A DNA stretch of 64,000 nt from Avena insularis (lineage: Eukaryota; Streptophyta; Magnoliopsida; Poales; Poaceae), in contig CM042689.1 of the NCBI GenBank assembly GCA_023614405.1, positions 306,381,132 through 306,445,131 on the forward strand, in the 5' to 3' direction. Both the position numbers and the translations under genes were made by a program. The notes below the pieces were generated by a model. It made no database searches. It worked only from the letters and a program-made list of their open reading frames with translations, and had not been told where the DNA came from. The first letter of the stretch is position 1. Each line of letters opens with the position of its first letter. Below, one piece after another: positions 1 through 11,044 of the stretch.

Positions 1-2719
1 CCATAAAAGATGGATGATTTACAAATCTCGTTGGATAAATCACATCCATAAAACTATTGCTAAAAATGTCGAAAGACAATTGATAAGAAAGATCACTTAG
101 GAAGTGACATCGCCGTTTAAATTTTATTGGAAAGAAAACATGAAGAAACTCCATGTGGATGGAATTTTGGAGTCTTTTGATTTTTTGATCAAATGACACT
201 TGTGAAACTTTCCTAGAGATAATTAAAACTTCGTTCATAGGCCAAAAGGGAACGAATGACTAGCTTATTGGAACTTGTACATATTGTTGTATGAAGTCCA
301 TTATGTGTAGTCAAGAGCGATGAATTTGAACTTCATATGCTTTCTCTGAAAATTTGAGTGAATATATGAATATTTACTTAATAAGGATGAAGTATGAAAC
401 ATTTGAAAAGTTCAAAGACTTTCAAGATGAAGTGCAAAATCATTGTAACAAGAATATAAATAGTTTACGATAAGATCATGAAGGAAGGTATTTGAGTTAC
501 AAGTTTAGCATAAAACACCTAAGATTTAAGGAATCGTTTCGTGGATTTGCATTTCCCGAAACACCATAAGAGTATGGAGCATTCGAGATATGTAATTAAA
601 CCTTGTTTGACATGGTAAGATCAAAGGTGTAATTCATAAAACTGCCATTATATTTTAAAGATTAAAAGCTTTAGAGACTACCGTTTTTTCACTGAAAAGA
701 GCTCCATCATAATCCGTTGAATTGACACCATATAAAGTTATGGTTTGGGATAAAACCCAAGTTGTCCTTTCTTAAACATTGGTATGCTATGCATAAGAAA
801 GATGTTTGCAACCAAAATCGGATGAACATATCTGTGTATGTTATTTTGAATAATCGTTGAGTATTCCTCCATAACACCAAAGACAAAAATGTTTGTCGCT
901 TAGAACGTCAAGTTTCTTTGAGAAAGAAATTTTCCGTGAAAAGTTAAGTGGGAGGACAATAGAACTTTGATAAGGTTAAGAGAACCTTAGCTATATGTGC
1001 AAAGTTGCGCAGCGCCGAAAAGTGTTCCGGAGGCAGCAACAATGCTCATGGCTCACGTGCCTCAAAGGTTGTCGTCACGGACGTCTAAGTTCCTATTGAA
1101 CCAAGTAGGTCGGGTAAACAATCAAATACCAAGATTTGAGGGTTGAATCATTATTTGACAATAATGAACAGGCTACATGCAGAGAAGCGATGATGGGTCC
1201 TGACTCCGTCAAATGGCTTGAAGCCATAAAATCCGTGATAGTTCCATATACGAGAGATCAAGCTTTGAACTTGAAAGACCCTCTGGAAAGGTCCAAGACC
1301 TTACAGTCATATTTGGATCTATAAAGAAATAGACATGGATGTTTCACATCTATGAAATTATCGACATGTCGGGAAAGAGTTCACGACAATGTTCAAAGAG
1401 TTGACTATGACAAGATCTGATCTTTCGTTAAGCGATATTTAGTCTAGACGGATTAATGTAGCAACCACGAGATATAATTTTGTTATGTGTTGAACAAGCA
1501 AAACAAGTTCTTCTAATAGAATGGTTACCTAGGACGTGCGCATGACACGGTCCAAAGGGTTTTGTTAATTCAAAGGATTCTAAAAGCATATGCAAACTTC
1601 AATGGTTGAAGTAAGCATCACGGAGTTGAAATCTTCACTATGATGAAACTGTTAAAAGAGTTTAATTTCATCAGAGACGATGAAGATGCTTGCATTTGCA
1701 AGAAATTAAGTGGGAGCGCTAAGACATGTTTCTAATACATTATGTGGAAGACATATTGTTGATTGGAAATGATGTATCTTTTTATTGACACGGGTTAAGA
1801 ATTTCATCACGATGAAAGGCTTAGGCAGAACCCGAATATTTGGCATCAATGTCTATATGGATAAATTGAGATGCTAATATGGTTGTGCCAGAAGTACATA
1901 GATAAGATATTGAATGAGTTCAATATAGAAACTACAAGAAAGGTTCTTGTTGCACATGAAGGATTGAATAAATATTCAAGTATTTTTGATACTTGATAGA
2001 TAAAATCACAAAGAGTATTTTATCAATCATGCTGTGATGTGTACAAATCCAGATATGTCCTATGCTCTAAATGTTATGAGCGTATACCAGAATGATTCAT
2101 AAGATTATTATTGGACAATAGTAAAGATATTCTTATGATCTTTTAGAAGAACTAAGAATATATTATTTTGTAGAAGTGACAAATAGATGGTTAGTTCATT
2201 GTAAAAGTATTACATTGATACTAGTTTTGTCACAAAGTACAAATTAAGTTTATCTCAATCTAAACTAAGGGTGGAACAATATGATGGAAAGTAAGTTCCA
2301 TAATCGATTTGGATGAGTTCCAAAGTTAAGATATTGTGATAGATACTACAACAAAAGGCTAAGTATATGACTGCTATAATAGCAGCAAAAGAGGGCATTT
2401 GTAGTTTGTTATCAAACTAGGTGTGGTTCACAGCGGGATAGTACTATGAAGATATATTGTACAACAATATTATCAACATGTTTTAACCCCAAGGAACTAA
2501 AGGTCTCACCAAAGGACCAAATTTGTACAAAGCCATCTCATTAGAGAATGAGTGATGCGTAGAGACGCAAAGACATGCAATTACACACGTACCTGAAAGT
2601 GTCGGATCCGGAGATCAGTTGACCACTAGCAATCGTGCAAATACAACACCGACAAGCCATAGGTGTGGAATGCACAAAAGTTTGAAACTAGATTATTGAC
2701 TCTAGTGCAAGTGGGAGAC
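1..2719 (+). pseudogene. Decayed Ty1/copia internal region (integrase to RNase H)
   Basis: This is the 3' part of a copia polyprotein region, read on the plus strand and heavily broken by stops and frameshifts. Recognisable remnants in order are integrase-like text around 390-480 (ETFEKFKDFQDEVQNH type), the pol segment before RT at 1136-1324 (EAMMGPDSVKWLEAIKS), the RT active-site region near 1727-1772 (LYVEDILLIGND, where copia RTs usually have YVDD) and RNase H-like text near 2360-2400. It ends in a polypurine tract (AGTGGGAGAC) directly before the LTR at 2720. The 5' end lies outside the window. It is the same BARE/Angela-like family as the element at 12504-21350. No function is expected. 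Confidence 0.8.
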
Positions 2720-4637
2720 TGTTGGAGATATGCACAAGAGGCAATAATAAAGTGGTTATTATCATATCTTCATACTTATAATAAATGTTTACATACCATG
2801 CTATAATTGTATTAACCGGAAACATTAATACTTGTGTGATTTGTAAACATAAAAGAGTCCCTAGTAAAGCCTCTTGTTAAACTAGCTTGTTGGTTAATAT
2901 ATGATCATGGTTTCCTGATCATGAATATAGAGATGTTATTAACAACAGGGTCATATCATTAGGAGAATGATGTTATGGACATACTCCTATAGTTAAGCGT
3001 AGCATAAATATCAAGTCATTTAATATAGTTCATTTGCTATAAGCTTTCTATTACATAGTAACCTAATTCCTTCGACCATGAGATCATGCTAATCACCATC
3101 ACCAGAAGGATGCTTTGATGACATCAAACACCACACCGTAACTGGGTGGCTATAAAGGTGGCCTTGAGTGTTCGGAAAGTATGTGTTGAGGCACATGGAT
3201 CAAGAGTGGGATTTGTCCATCCATATGACGGATAGATATACTCTAGGCCCTCTCGGTGGAATGTCATCCAATTAGCTTGCAAGCATGTGACTGGCTCACA
3301 AGGGATCACATATCACAGGAACGAGAAAAGAGTACTTATCGGTAATAAGGTTGAACTAGGTATGTAGAGATACCGACAATCAGACCTCGAATAAGTAAAC
3401 TATCGCGAGACAAAGGGAAATTGGTAACGTATGTAAATGGTTCATTCGATCATGAATTAATCGTAGAAATATGTGGGAGCCATATGAATTTCCAGATTCC
3501 TCTATTGGTTATTGATCGAAGAAGAGTCTCGGTCATGTCTGCATAATTCACGAACCGTAGGGAGACACACTTAAGGATTCGATGTTGTTTAGTAGATATG
3601 GAATGTGAGTAAAGAGATCGAATGTTGTTCGGAGTCTCAGATGGGATCCGGGATATCACGAGGAGATCCGGAATGGTCCGGAGAATAAGATTCATATAAG
3701 GAAAGTCCAATTTCGGAGTTCGGGAATGGTTCCGGTGTTTTCACCAGAATGTTCTAGAAGGGTCTAGAAGGTTCATCGATCTGGAAGGGGAAGGGTACAT
3801 GGATGTGTCATGACAAAGTGGAATGGTTGCATCATGTCCTAGGTCACTTGGCTGGACACTTGGAAGAGAGAAATCAAACTCTAATTTGAAATTCAAAAGG
3901 GCAGTTTGAAAAAGTCAAACTCGGACAATATTTCCAAGTGGAGGGAGAGAAGGATTCTTACCTAGGGAAGGAATACCCCCTCTCCCTTGGGCCGGCCACA
4001 TGAAGTGGAGTTGGGGGAGGACTCCCTCCCCCTTGGCGCCTCCCCACCTATAAAAGGAGGGGTAGGGCGCCCCCCTTGGACACACAAGAAACCCTAGGTT
4101 GGCCGCCGCCCCCTCTCTAGTTGCGGCCAATCTAGATCTCCTCTAAACCGCTACCAACTAGCTAAACCCTATTGCTAGCTACCTCTAAACCTCGGCTTCT
4201 AAACCCTAGATCACCGGGGCTCCCTCTACTCCACCATACCCGCTCCGGCTTAGGAGAAGCCCTGCGGGATCTCCCCTCTACTTCTGACACCACGCCGTCG
4301 TACTACCGGAATCGCGAGGAGAGAACTACAACCTCCGCTGCCTGGTGGAACAAGGGAGAGGAAGGTCTTCATCGAGTACCGTACGTGTGACCGATCATGT
4401 AGGCCGCTTAACGCGGCGCCGGAAGGATCGTCTACGCGATCTTGAGATCGGCAAGTGAACGACTACATCACCCACGAGAATCTGCTCTCGTTAACCGCTT
4501 TGAATCTTCGAGGGTTAGTACTCTATCAACTTGTTGCACCGATCTAGTAGATAGATCTTGGCTTGATCATATATTAGATCTTGATTGTGTGTTCATGCGG
4601 TAGAATTTTTTTGTTTTCCATGCTATGAACCCCTACA
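2720..4637 (+). repeat. 3' LTR of BARE/Angela-like copia element
   Basis: The LTR starts TGTTGGAGATATGC right after the polypurine tract and ends CCCCTACA, giving a TG...CA unit of about 1.92 kb. It aligns by eye, in opposite orientation, with the LTR pair at 12504-14359 and 19496-21350, including the 3' end (TTTTCCATGCTATGAACC). The 5' LTR is outside the window, so the TSD cannot be checked; the adjacent five bases are GTTTC. Confidence 0.9.
4049..4055 (+). promoter_or_regulatory. TATA box of the copia LTR
   Basis: TATAAAA lies in a GC-rich stretch about two thirds of the way through the LTR. The same box occurs at the matching place in the related minus-strand LTRs (13046-13051 and 20026-20031) and as TATATAAA in the solo LTR at 54076-54083. 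This is where BARE-type LTR transcription would start; the assignment is by position and motif only. Confidence 0.55.
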
Positions 4638-5060
4638 GTTTCATGGAATATTGATCGGGTACTTAGGGTTTCTGCATCAGGGGCTTCTTATAGGCAAAGA
4701 GGCGAGACCCGAAGGCGGCCAGGGGCCCCACACCCTACCCAGGCGTGTGGCAGGGCCCACCCGCGCCTAGGGGGGTCTGGACGCCCTGGTTCACGTCTTC
4801 GTCTCGTCTTCTGGATTCTTGTTCCTCACGGTAAAATATTGAGTTTGGCTTTTGTTCCGTCCAATTCCGAGAATATTGATTTTCTGCCTTTCTAGAACCA
4901 AAATGTAAGAAAAGCACAGTAACTGCCTTTGTGGCAACTTGTTAATAGGTTAGTTTCAGAAAAGATATAAAAACACCTCAAAGTGTAGACAAAGAAAAGC
5001 AAAGTAGATACTAAACAAGCATGGAGCATAAAAAATTATAGATACGTTTCCGACGTATCA
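4638..5060 (-). repeat. Gypsy LTR fragment (TGATACGTC type)
   Basis: Read on the minus strand, the sequence starts at 5060 with TGATACGTCGGAAACGTATC, the characteristic 5' end of a large class of grass gypsy LTRs. It continues to 4638, where the copia LTR abuts, so only the first 420 bp or so remain here. The rest may lie on the far side of the copia element, outside the window. There is no coding content. Confidence 0.6.
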
Positions 5061-5770
5061 CAGTACAATCAAGGATGGCTTAAGAGGGGACAATCAGGGG
5101 ATAGAGGTGGCTTCTGCAAACGGGATTGGGCACAAGCACTGCAAACACAACGATATACCTAGGTTTGGGGCCCTCTTGGCGAGGTAACACCCCTACTCTT
5201 GCAAGATCTTACTATACGAGGGGCAAATTCCCAATACAAGTGCTCCTACAGCTGTATCCTAGATGAATTGGGGGAAACTAGAGGAAGAAGAGAGATCGAT
5301 CCCCCTAACGGAGGTGCTGCCCCCCTTATATACTCGCTAGGGGTGCAGACTACAAAGCATGGCCGACTGGTGGGGGCCAGCCGGTGGGACCCGGTGTAAT
5401 AGTCAGCGCTACAGTGCTCCATCGTCCTGCTGCTATGGCTTTATCCCACGCCGGACGGGCGTCCCATCAAACAGTCTGGAGGCGCCGCTCCTTTATCCGA
5501 CACAAAGCCGGGGACCCGGAGGCGTGCTACAGTTTCATCATCACGCGCTCCGAATAACCGGTACTGATTCCATGGTGACCGGATGGACCTGGCCATCTGT
5601 CCTAATCCTCTGGTTGGCCGGCTAGATAGGCTAGCCGGGGTGCTCTTGATGGTTGACCGGTTGGAGCGGGCCAACCTGCTTGGTCTTCATACTTGGTGGT
5701 CATCCGGCCTGATCTTCTGGGTGAGGGCCATCCGGCGTGGCTTAGCCTACTTGGGGGTAACCCCCCGACA
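5061..5770 (-). repeat. Probable second gypsy LTR fragment (TGTCGGGGGG type)
   Basis: On the minus strand this stretch starts at 5770 with TGTCGGGGGGTTACCCCC, a terminus often seen on grass gypsy LTRs. It is GC-rich, with repeated CCGG-containing words. The 3' end merges into the neighbouring LTR fragment at 5061 without a visible boundary, and no paired LTR or TSD is found. Open frames here are short and overlap on both strands, so none is called. Confidence 0.45.
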
Positions 5771-6024
5771 GAAGGAGCTAGAGGAAGACTAGACCTGATC
5801 GTGTTTTCATTTTCTGTTCGAGGGTCTTCATTGCAAATGTTGTGGGCCTGGTCATAATTTTGTTTTCTTTCAAGGCACTTCTTGTTAAATTGTATCCGAT
5901 GACAATATAATATAGTATCGGGGTCTATCCAAACCCCTCTCCCCGTTCAGAAAATATATATAGGCATACAGTGAAAGTGCAATGAAAGAATGGATCATGG
6001 ACATTTATTTTGTTTCCTCGCAGC
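5771..6024. other. Unassigned spacer
   Basis: AT-rich DNA with no coding signal, repeat or transposon terminus that I can recognise. It ends in TTTGTTTCCTCGCAG, which looks like a splice acceptor for the exon-like segment that follows. Confidence 0.4.
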
Positions 6025-6164
6025 CCCAAGCTATCGCCGGCCATCGGGAGAAACACACCTGTTAACAACAAGCAGCTTCTGGAGCAGAAGATGCAAATTA
6101 TTGATGACCATGAGGCTAGTGGCCGGCTGCCTATTGAAGTGGACATGCACATGGAGTGCTAAGG
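6025..6164 (+). pseudogene. Isolated exon-like segment, unknown protein
   Basis: A short open stretch preceded by an acceptor-like pyrimidine tract (TTTGTTTCCTCGCAG). It encodes a hydrophilic peptide containing KQLLEQKMQIIDDHEASGR and LPIEVDMHMEC, then an in-frame TAA and GGTATGTAC, which resembles a splice donor. The composition looks protein-like, but no flanking exons are visible on either side. I do not recognise the family. It could be a captured gene fragment in a decayed transposon or a chance open frame. Confidence 0.25.
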
Positions 6165-7060
6165 TATGTACGGAGTATGAGCCACTTAATTATGCTCGTC
6201 AGATGTACTCCTGGAAAATAGTTGACATGCACATGGAGTATAATTTCCTTCTTAATAAGTAGCCAAAATTAGCATACTAACTCCTGAGAAAAATAGAGCG
6301 TCTGAAAGTAATGTGCAAAAATAAAATGTCCTGTCTCCGCACTTCCACCTGCATTTATTCACTCCATGTGACCAGACGTTGCTTCTAAGCTAACCTGTCG
6401 AACGTGCACATCAAAACGCAAGTACGATGTGTACGCGGCAGCTAACATAATAATGCGCACATCACTGCGTCACTGATCCACTCATTATTATGACCCTTTT
6501 GGTGCATCAACCATGTAGAGTACTAAAGTTAGCAGCAAATTAAGAAGGTTTTAATTGTCCCCAATTTCCCCAGCTAGCCTTTTCCTGCCGATCTTGAGAA
6601 AGGAACCAGAGCCGCAGAACATGAAAGGCATGTTGATTAGTGCACAGCTAAAGCTAGGTCATTAGCAAAAAACAACAACTAAAGCTAGGTAATGTGAAGA
6701 CTAAAGATGCTTTGGAATAGTATAATATATCATGGCAGTATGGCACACCTCAGTAGTGATGTGCGCTAGGCTAGACAGTGCTCCAGGGACCGCGAAGCCG
6801 CACAATGCCCTCCACCATCTCATGTGTAGCAACGGCAGGGCAAGCGAGACCGATACCACTCATGCGACGCTGGTTTTTCTGCCTTGTCCGCGCCAAATGA
6901 AGCTGGGTCTTCTCTCTCGTTAGTTAATGAGCAACTAACTGATGATGTGTTGATTAATAAGAAGGTCAGAATTAATCATACGTGATCTAAAAAAATGAAT
7001 CATACGTTAATTGATTAATTAGCAGATATTACATGTCATGATAAAGGAATCTGGTTGACG
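6165..7060. other. Non-coding, AT-rich DNA
   Basis: Nothing supportable was found over about 900 bases: no long frame, no terminal repeats and no tandem array. Small imperfect repeats (GACATGCACATGGAGT twice, near 6141 and 6223) suggest local duplication. Confidence 0.4.
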
Positions 7061-8110
7061 TGTTTATGCTAAGCGCATGTGGAATCGGCTTTCAAAGACC
7101 GTGCCCGCAGGTCCGACCCCTTTCCCTTCCCCTCCTGCTCCGGTTGAGAGTCGAATCCTCCGCCTCGTCGCCGCCCCTCCCCTTTCTTCCTTCCAATGGC
7201 TCTGCCGGCTAGCAGGAAGATGGTGTAGGTGGTAGTGCCCCTCTTGTACATATTAGCAGGAGGATTAGGCCTACGGTTAGCTTTTGTTGTCTACCCGTGG
7301 TGGTGTTTGAGGGTAGGTTGAAGATCTCCGGTGACCAGATCTTCCACGCCTTGGATCTTCTCGACTTCGTCGAGTCTCGCTGGTGGCAGGCGATGGCGTT
7401 GGCGGGGCTATTAGATCCCTGCTTCCCTCCGAATAAGGATTGCCACTAGATCTTCGATCTGCGCAATGTGGACCACGCCCGGTCCTGGGTGTTTGCTTCC
7501 TATGTCGCGGTGGTGCTCTCATGGAGAGAGCCGAAGACGGCGACGACATGGAGCACTCTCGGCTCCCTAAATAAGGTCTGTAGCTCGGGCTTCCTCTGAT
7601 TCCGGAGTTCTGCGGTGATGTTCCCCCTTCTAGATGGCCGGGGTGGCGAGCAGAAGGGTTGATGTGGTGTGGCGGTCTGCAAATTCGGCGGCGGCCAGGA
7701 AGTTCGTGATACTGCGCTCTTCTGGAGATCATCCTCGGTGGCACATGTTTGGTTGTCGACTCAAGATGCTGGCTGGTAGCAACTCCAGGCCCTGATGTTT
7801 TATCAGGGGTACACCAACCTCCATCGGAGGCCCCTTGATGGACTCGCGGCAGCACTCCACTTCTCCACTGCACCAAGTGGTCTTGTCCTTGGTGCTGGTG
7901 GTGAAGGTCGTTGCTTGAGGCTAGAGCTTGTCGGCGGTGGCGGAGGACCTGATAGCATTTTTTTCTTGTTAGGGTCTACTCTGTAATTGTCAAGGACCTT
8001 GTCGAGATTTTTTTTTGAGGTCGTTGTTGTAAATTGTACCACACCGCTTTGATCAATGCAGTATCCAGGCCCTTCGGACCATTCGAGCCTTTTTTTCATG
8101 TTTTTCCTGG
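7061..8110 (+). repeat. Possible LINE 3' region or similar transposon remnant
   Basis: GC-rich, with Gly/Val/Arg-rich low-information frames on both strands. On the plus strand it ends in a T-rich segment followed by TGTAAATTGTACCACACCGC, CTTTGATCAATGCAG and a TTCGAGCCTTTTTTTC tail, which resembles the 3' ends of grass LINEs. No reverse transcriptase text was found and no TSD could be identified. The overlapping 199-codon minus frame (7277-7876) has compositionally biased, non-protein-like content and is not called. Confidence 0.25.
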
Positions 8111-8408
8111 TGGTCTGGAGAAAGCAGCAATCAATAGGACTTTCCTAATCCTTTCTTCCTTTCAGAAAGAATGTGAAATCATTCTTCCTTAAACGGGAGC
8201 AGAGCAGGTTTGAAAAAGGATCTTAGAGTGTCTAGGATTGTGCCAGGAGGGTCTCTTAACACCTTCTTTTTTCAGCCCATCAGAGTTATTTTCCAAGGAC
8301 TTGACATGGTAAGAGAAAGAAGGGGAGCCTATCCCGTTCAAAAAAAAAGAGAGTCAATATTTCTCGTTGCTTGGTGCACTGAAATGCCTGAGACTATGCT
8401 AGGATTAA
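8111..8408. other. Unassigned spacer before the Harbinger-like element
   Basis: No coding or repeat signal was recognised. The last three bases (TAA, 8406-8408) are the left target-site duplication of the element that follows. Confidence 0.4.
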
Positions 8409-9651
8409 CAACATCTCCAGCAGGTGCGCTATAACAGACGCTGTATATTCGGGTTTATGGGGCGCGCTATGTGGATGCAGTGCATGGCGTCGGCGAGAGC
8501 TTCACTGGGTGTTGTAAACCGCCACGCCAAAATGCAGCACTGAATTGGTCATTTAGCAGATGCGCTAAAATACAGCCTAAAAACTATATTTTCACACAAT
8601 TGCATATGTAAATAGATCAAACAAAATGTAAAATAGACTACAAATATTAATATATTACATAGTTTAACTGCAATTCGTACAACCGAATTTAAAACTACAC
8701 TAAATAACTAGAACTAATCGGACTCCTAGTTGGAGGAGTCAAATGTTGTGGACGACACCGGAGTCAACGACCACTCGTACTTCGAGAAGGAAGAGTCGAC
8801 GGTGATGGTCGACGGACCGGCGTCATTCTTCTTCTCCTCCTTCTTTCTCGCGGCCTTTTCCTCCTTCTCCTTCTTCTTGGCCTCCTTCCTGGCCCTCCTC
8901 GCCTCCCGATCTTGTTTCTTCGCTGCCTTTCGCGCCTCCTTCTCTTCTTTCTTGTCGGCGTAGAAGGCGACCTCCGCGGCCACGTCCTCCAGGAAGCGCT
9001 ACGCCCACTCGAGGCGCATGCGCTCGTCCTGCTCGGCGATGATGAGGCGCTGCTCGAGCTCGCGCTGCCGCTGCCTCGCCTCCCGCGTGATGGCCTGCGG
9101 CAGCGACGCGAGGTCTTCCGCCTGCTGCCGCGTCCAGACGTCCGTGAAGTTTATCGACCGCCGAGGATGGCCGAGGCGCCAGGCGACCGCCTCGTGCGTC
9201 GTCTCGAACGTGCCGAGCCCGATGCGCTCGTCGCCGCTTCGGATCTTGGCATAGAATGTGCCATTCGGACGCGTGCGCACACCGTGTTAGCCGGAGCTCG
9301 AGCGGCGGCGGGGAGGCATGGCGCAGGCGGAGCGACACGCGACGAGGTCGAGGCGGAGGGCGGAGGCGGTGGCGAGGTGGTGGTGGCGGAGCGGCGCGCG
9401 AAGGCGACGCGAGGAGACACGTAGGGGGCTAAATTTTCCGGGCAGTTGGTGCGCGTGGGCGGCTTGCTTTATTGCGCGTGCTGAAAGCGACGCGGCAGTT
9501 TTTACACGTAGGATGTCGCAGAAGCCCGTGCGCGACAAAAAAAATTACCGCGCCGTGTTTTCCCGCGCATGCTGGAGCTGCGCCCGTCCGCCCCTACGCT
9601 ATATTTCGACGGGTTTGTTTAGCGCGCACATTACACCTGCTGGAGATGTTC
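8409..9651. mobile_element. PIF/Harbinger-like non-autonomous element carrying an AP2 gene fragment
   Basis: The element is bounded by inverted repeats whose shared core AACATCTCCAGCAGGTG is found at 8410-8426 and, reverse-complemented, at 9634-9650. The outermost base differs (C versus G). It is flanked by TAA on both sides (8406-8408 and 9652-9654), matching the 3-bp TAA/TTA duplication typical of PIF/Harbinger. At 1.24 kb it encodes no transposase. Its cargo is a minus-strand AP2/ERF-like pseudogene (8726-9319), with an AT-rich left arm and a GC-rich right arm. The superfamily call rests on TSD and size, not on a transposase. Confidence 0.6.
8726..9319 (-). pseudogene. Broken AP2/ERF-domain protein captured in transposon
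   Basis: Read from ATG at 9319, the frame begins MPPRRRSSSG and meets TAA at 9287-9289. It then continues in the same frame with an AP2/ERF-like domain: RTRPNGTFYAKIRSGDERIG, then LGTFETTHEAVAWRLG. A second in-frame stop follows (TAG, 8999-9001). The C-terminal part is a charged Lys/Glu/Arg-rich stretch ending at 8726. Compared with usual AP2 domains, the central helix lacks about six residues before AWRLG, where RAYDAA-like residues normally sit. With two nonsense codons and a shortened DNA-binding helix it should be non-functional. It lies wholly inside the Harbinger-like element, so it is probably a captured fragment rather than a host gene in place. Confidence 0.7.
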
Positions 9652-10511
9652 TAAGGCCGGCCCGTAATAAATACTGAAAGCGGCCGAAATTTGTTTTTCC
9701 ATATTTGTTTTCCAGTTCGCACCCAAAGATATGTCAGGGAGCTCCTGCACAGCCCACTAAGTGACGCTTATTGTGAGCAACAGGGGCACATCCATGTATG
9801 GATCCGGAGCTCCTATAAGGCCCACTATGTGTTGCTTATCGCGGCGGCAGAGCGTCGCGCCGCGCACCCGGTGACTGTTCTGGGCTGCGCATTTCTTCGT
9901 TCCACTCGGTCTCACCCTTGTCGCCTGAAGGCTTGCTGCACTGGACTCTGGACATGGTGATGTCGCCTCCGGGCTCCGGCAGTGACTCTTCTCACTCGGT
10001 CTTACCCTTATCAACGTCCTTGTCCATCGCGTTGGCCTCGTTGACCGAAGTGGGGTTTCGTTGGCTCTGGCAACGGAGCAAAGCATTCGGACGAGGTCCA
10101 CTGCAGCTTGGCCCAGGTCGTGGCTAGACGGCGAGGCACGATTGCGCGTCGGTAGGAGATAAAGGTGTGCATAAAGAGAAGTACGGTGCCAGAGCTTTAT
10201 TTAACATCGGAACATTTTTTTTCCGGTGAAAACCATGGGCCCACATGTCTACGCCTATCGTTGCAAAAGATTGTAAGCTGACTACTTCCTCTGTCCCCGT
10301 TTAAACGACATAATTTGTAATTCTTTATATCTTAGAGCCAGTTCTTTTTAGCTTATTAGAGGGCTTAACTACTAAGTTAAGCCTAAGCCTAAGAACTCAA
10401 AACTTATGAACAGCTTAATTTATCGCCACGGTCCCTCTTGTGTTGTTGGAAGAAGCTATGGAAGTACCGCTTCCGTCAGCTTTCCGAACTTCTCAATTTA
10501 TGTAAAATCTA
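9652..10511. other. Spacer with imperfect tandem duplication
   Basis: No gene is recognised. A segment near 9736-9780 (GGAGCTCCTGCACAGCCCAC, then CTTATTGTGAGC) recurs in altered form near 9804-9850 (GGAGCTCCTATAAGGCCCAC, then CTTATCGCGG), an imperfect duplication with a period near 68 bases. A second MITE-like terminus (TACTTCCTCTGTCCCCGT, near 10282) has no partner that I can find. Confidence 0.35.
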
Positions 10512-10679
10512 CTCCCTTTATTCTAAAATATAAGATGTTTTAGATTTGTGAAAAAATAAATCTAGACTTATTTTAGTGTGTAGATTCATTTCAAAGTTAA
10601 GTGAATCTACGTACTAAAACAAGTCTAGATATATTTGTTTTACAAAGCTAAAACATCTTATATTTTAAAACTAAAAGAT
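10512..10679. mobile_element. Stowaway-like MITE
   Basis: A 168-bp AT-rich element with long imperfect inverted repeats: ATTCTAAAATATAAGATGTT at the left is matched by AACATCTTATATTTTAAAAC at the right. It begins CTCCCT and is flanked by TA on both sides (10510-10511 and 10680-10681). These are Stowaway (Tc1/mariner-derived) features. The right end (CTAAAAGAT) has drifted from the usual AGGGAG. There is no coding capacity; a transposase elsewhere would be required. Confidence 0.65.
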
Positions 10680-10752
10680 TACTTTACCCAAGATCCCTTC
10701 AAACGAAGCGTTATTACTAGAAAATGCCACTCCACTGCCTTCTCCTTGAAAC

Positions 10753-10809
10753 GAGTGTTTAGCATAAAACCACCACTTTTCGCGTTAAATTTCGAAAAAC
10801 CACCACTAT
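10753..10809 (+). repeat. Left terminal inverted repeat of MULE
   Basis: The first bases are GAGTGTTTAGCATAAAACCA. All 57 bases match the reverse complement of 25851-25907. The unit includes two copies of the word AAAACCACCACT. Confidence 0.9.
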
Positions 10810-11044
10810 TCGTTTGAATCGCAAAAAACCACCACTTTTTATCTGATTTGTTGCAATATGCGCTAAACAGCGACTGAAGACGAATTGACACCAGATCCGA
10901 CAGGCTGGGCCCACCAAGCAGACGGTGCTCGGACACGCCCGTCTGTTGCCATTATCGGAGGGAAGTGGGAACCACCTGGCCCGGTCGGACAAAACGTCTA
11001 GATAGGGTTAGCTCGTGAGCCACACCCGCATCTTGACCCCCTCC

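Noticed and set aside
4585..4770. Small frame across the LTR end near 4585-4770
   Set aside because: It crosses the junction of two unrelated repeats and has no protein-like content.
7277..7876. 199-codon minus-strand open frame
   Set aside because: Arg/Ser/Pro-rich with no domain, overlaps equally long frames on the other strand, and is explained by high GC with few stops.
8823..9424. Long overlapping frames on both strands (171 and 170 codons)
   Set aside because: These are GC-driven shadows of the AP2-like pseudogene, which is the only frame with domain similarity.
10282..10345. Second Stowaway-type MITE left of 10512
   Set aside because: Only one terminus-like stretch is present; no inverted partner or TA duplication was found.
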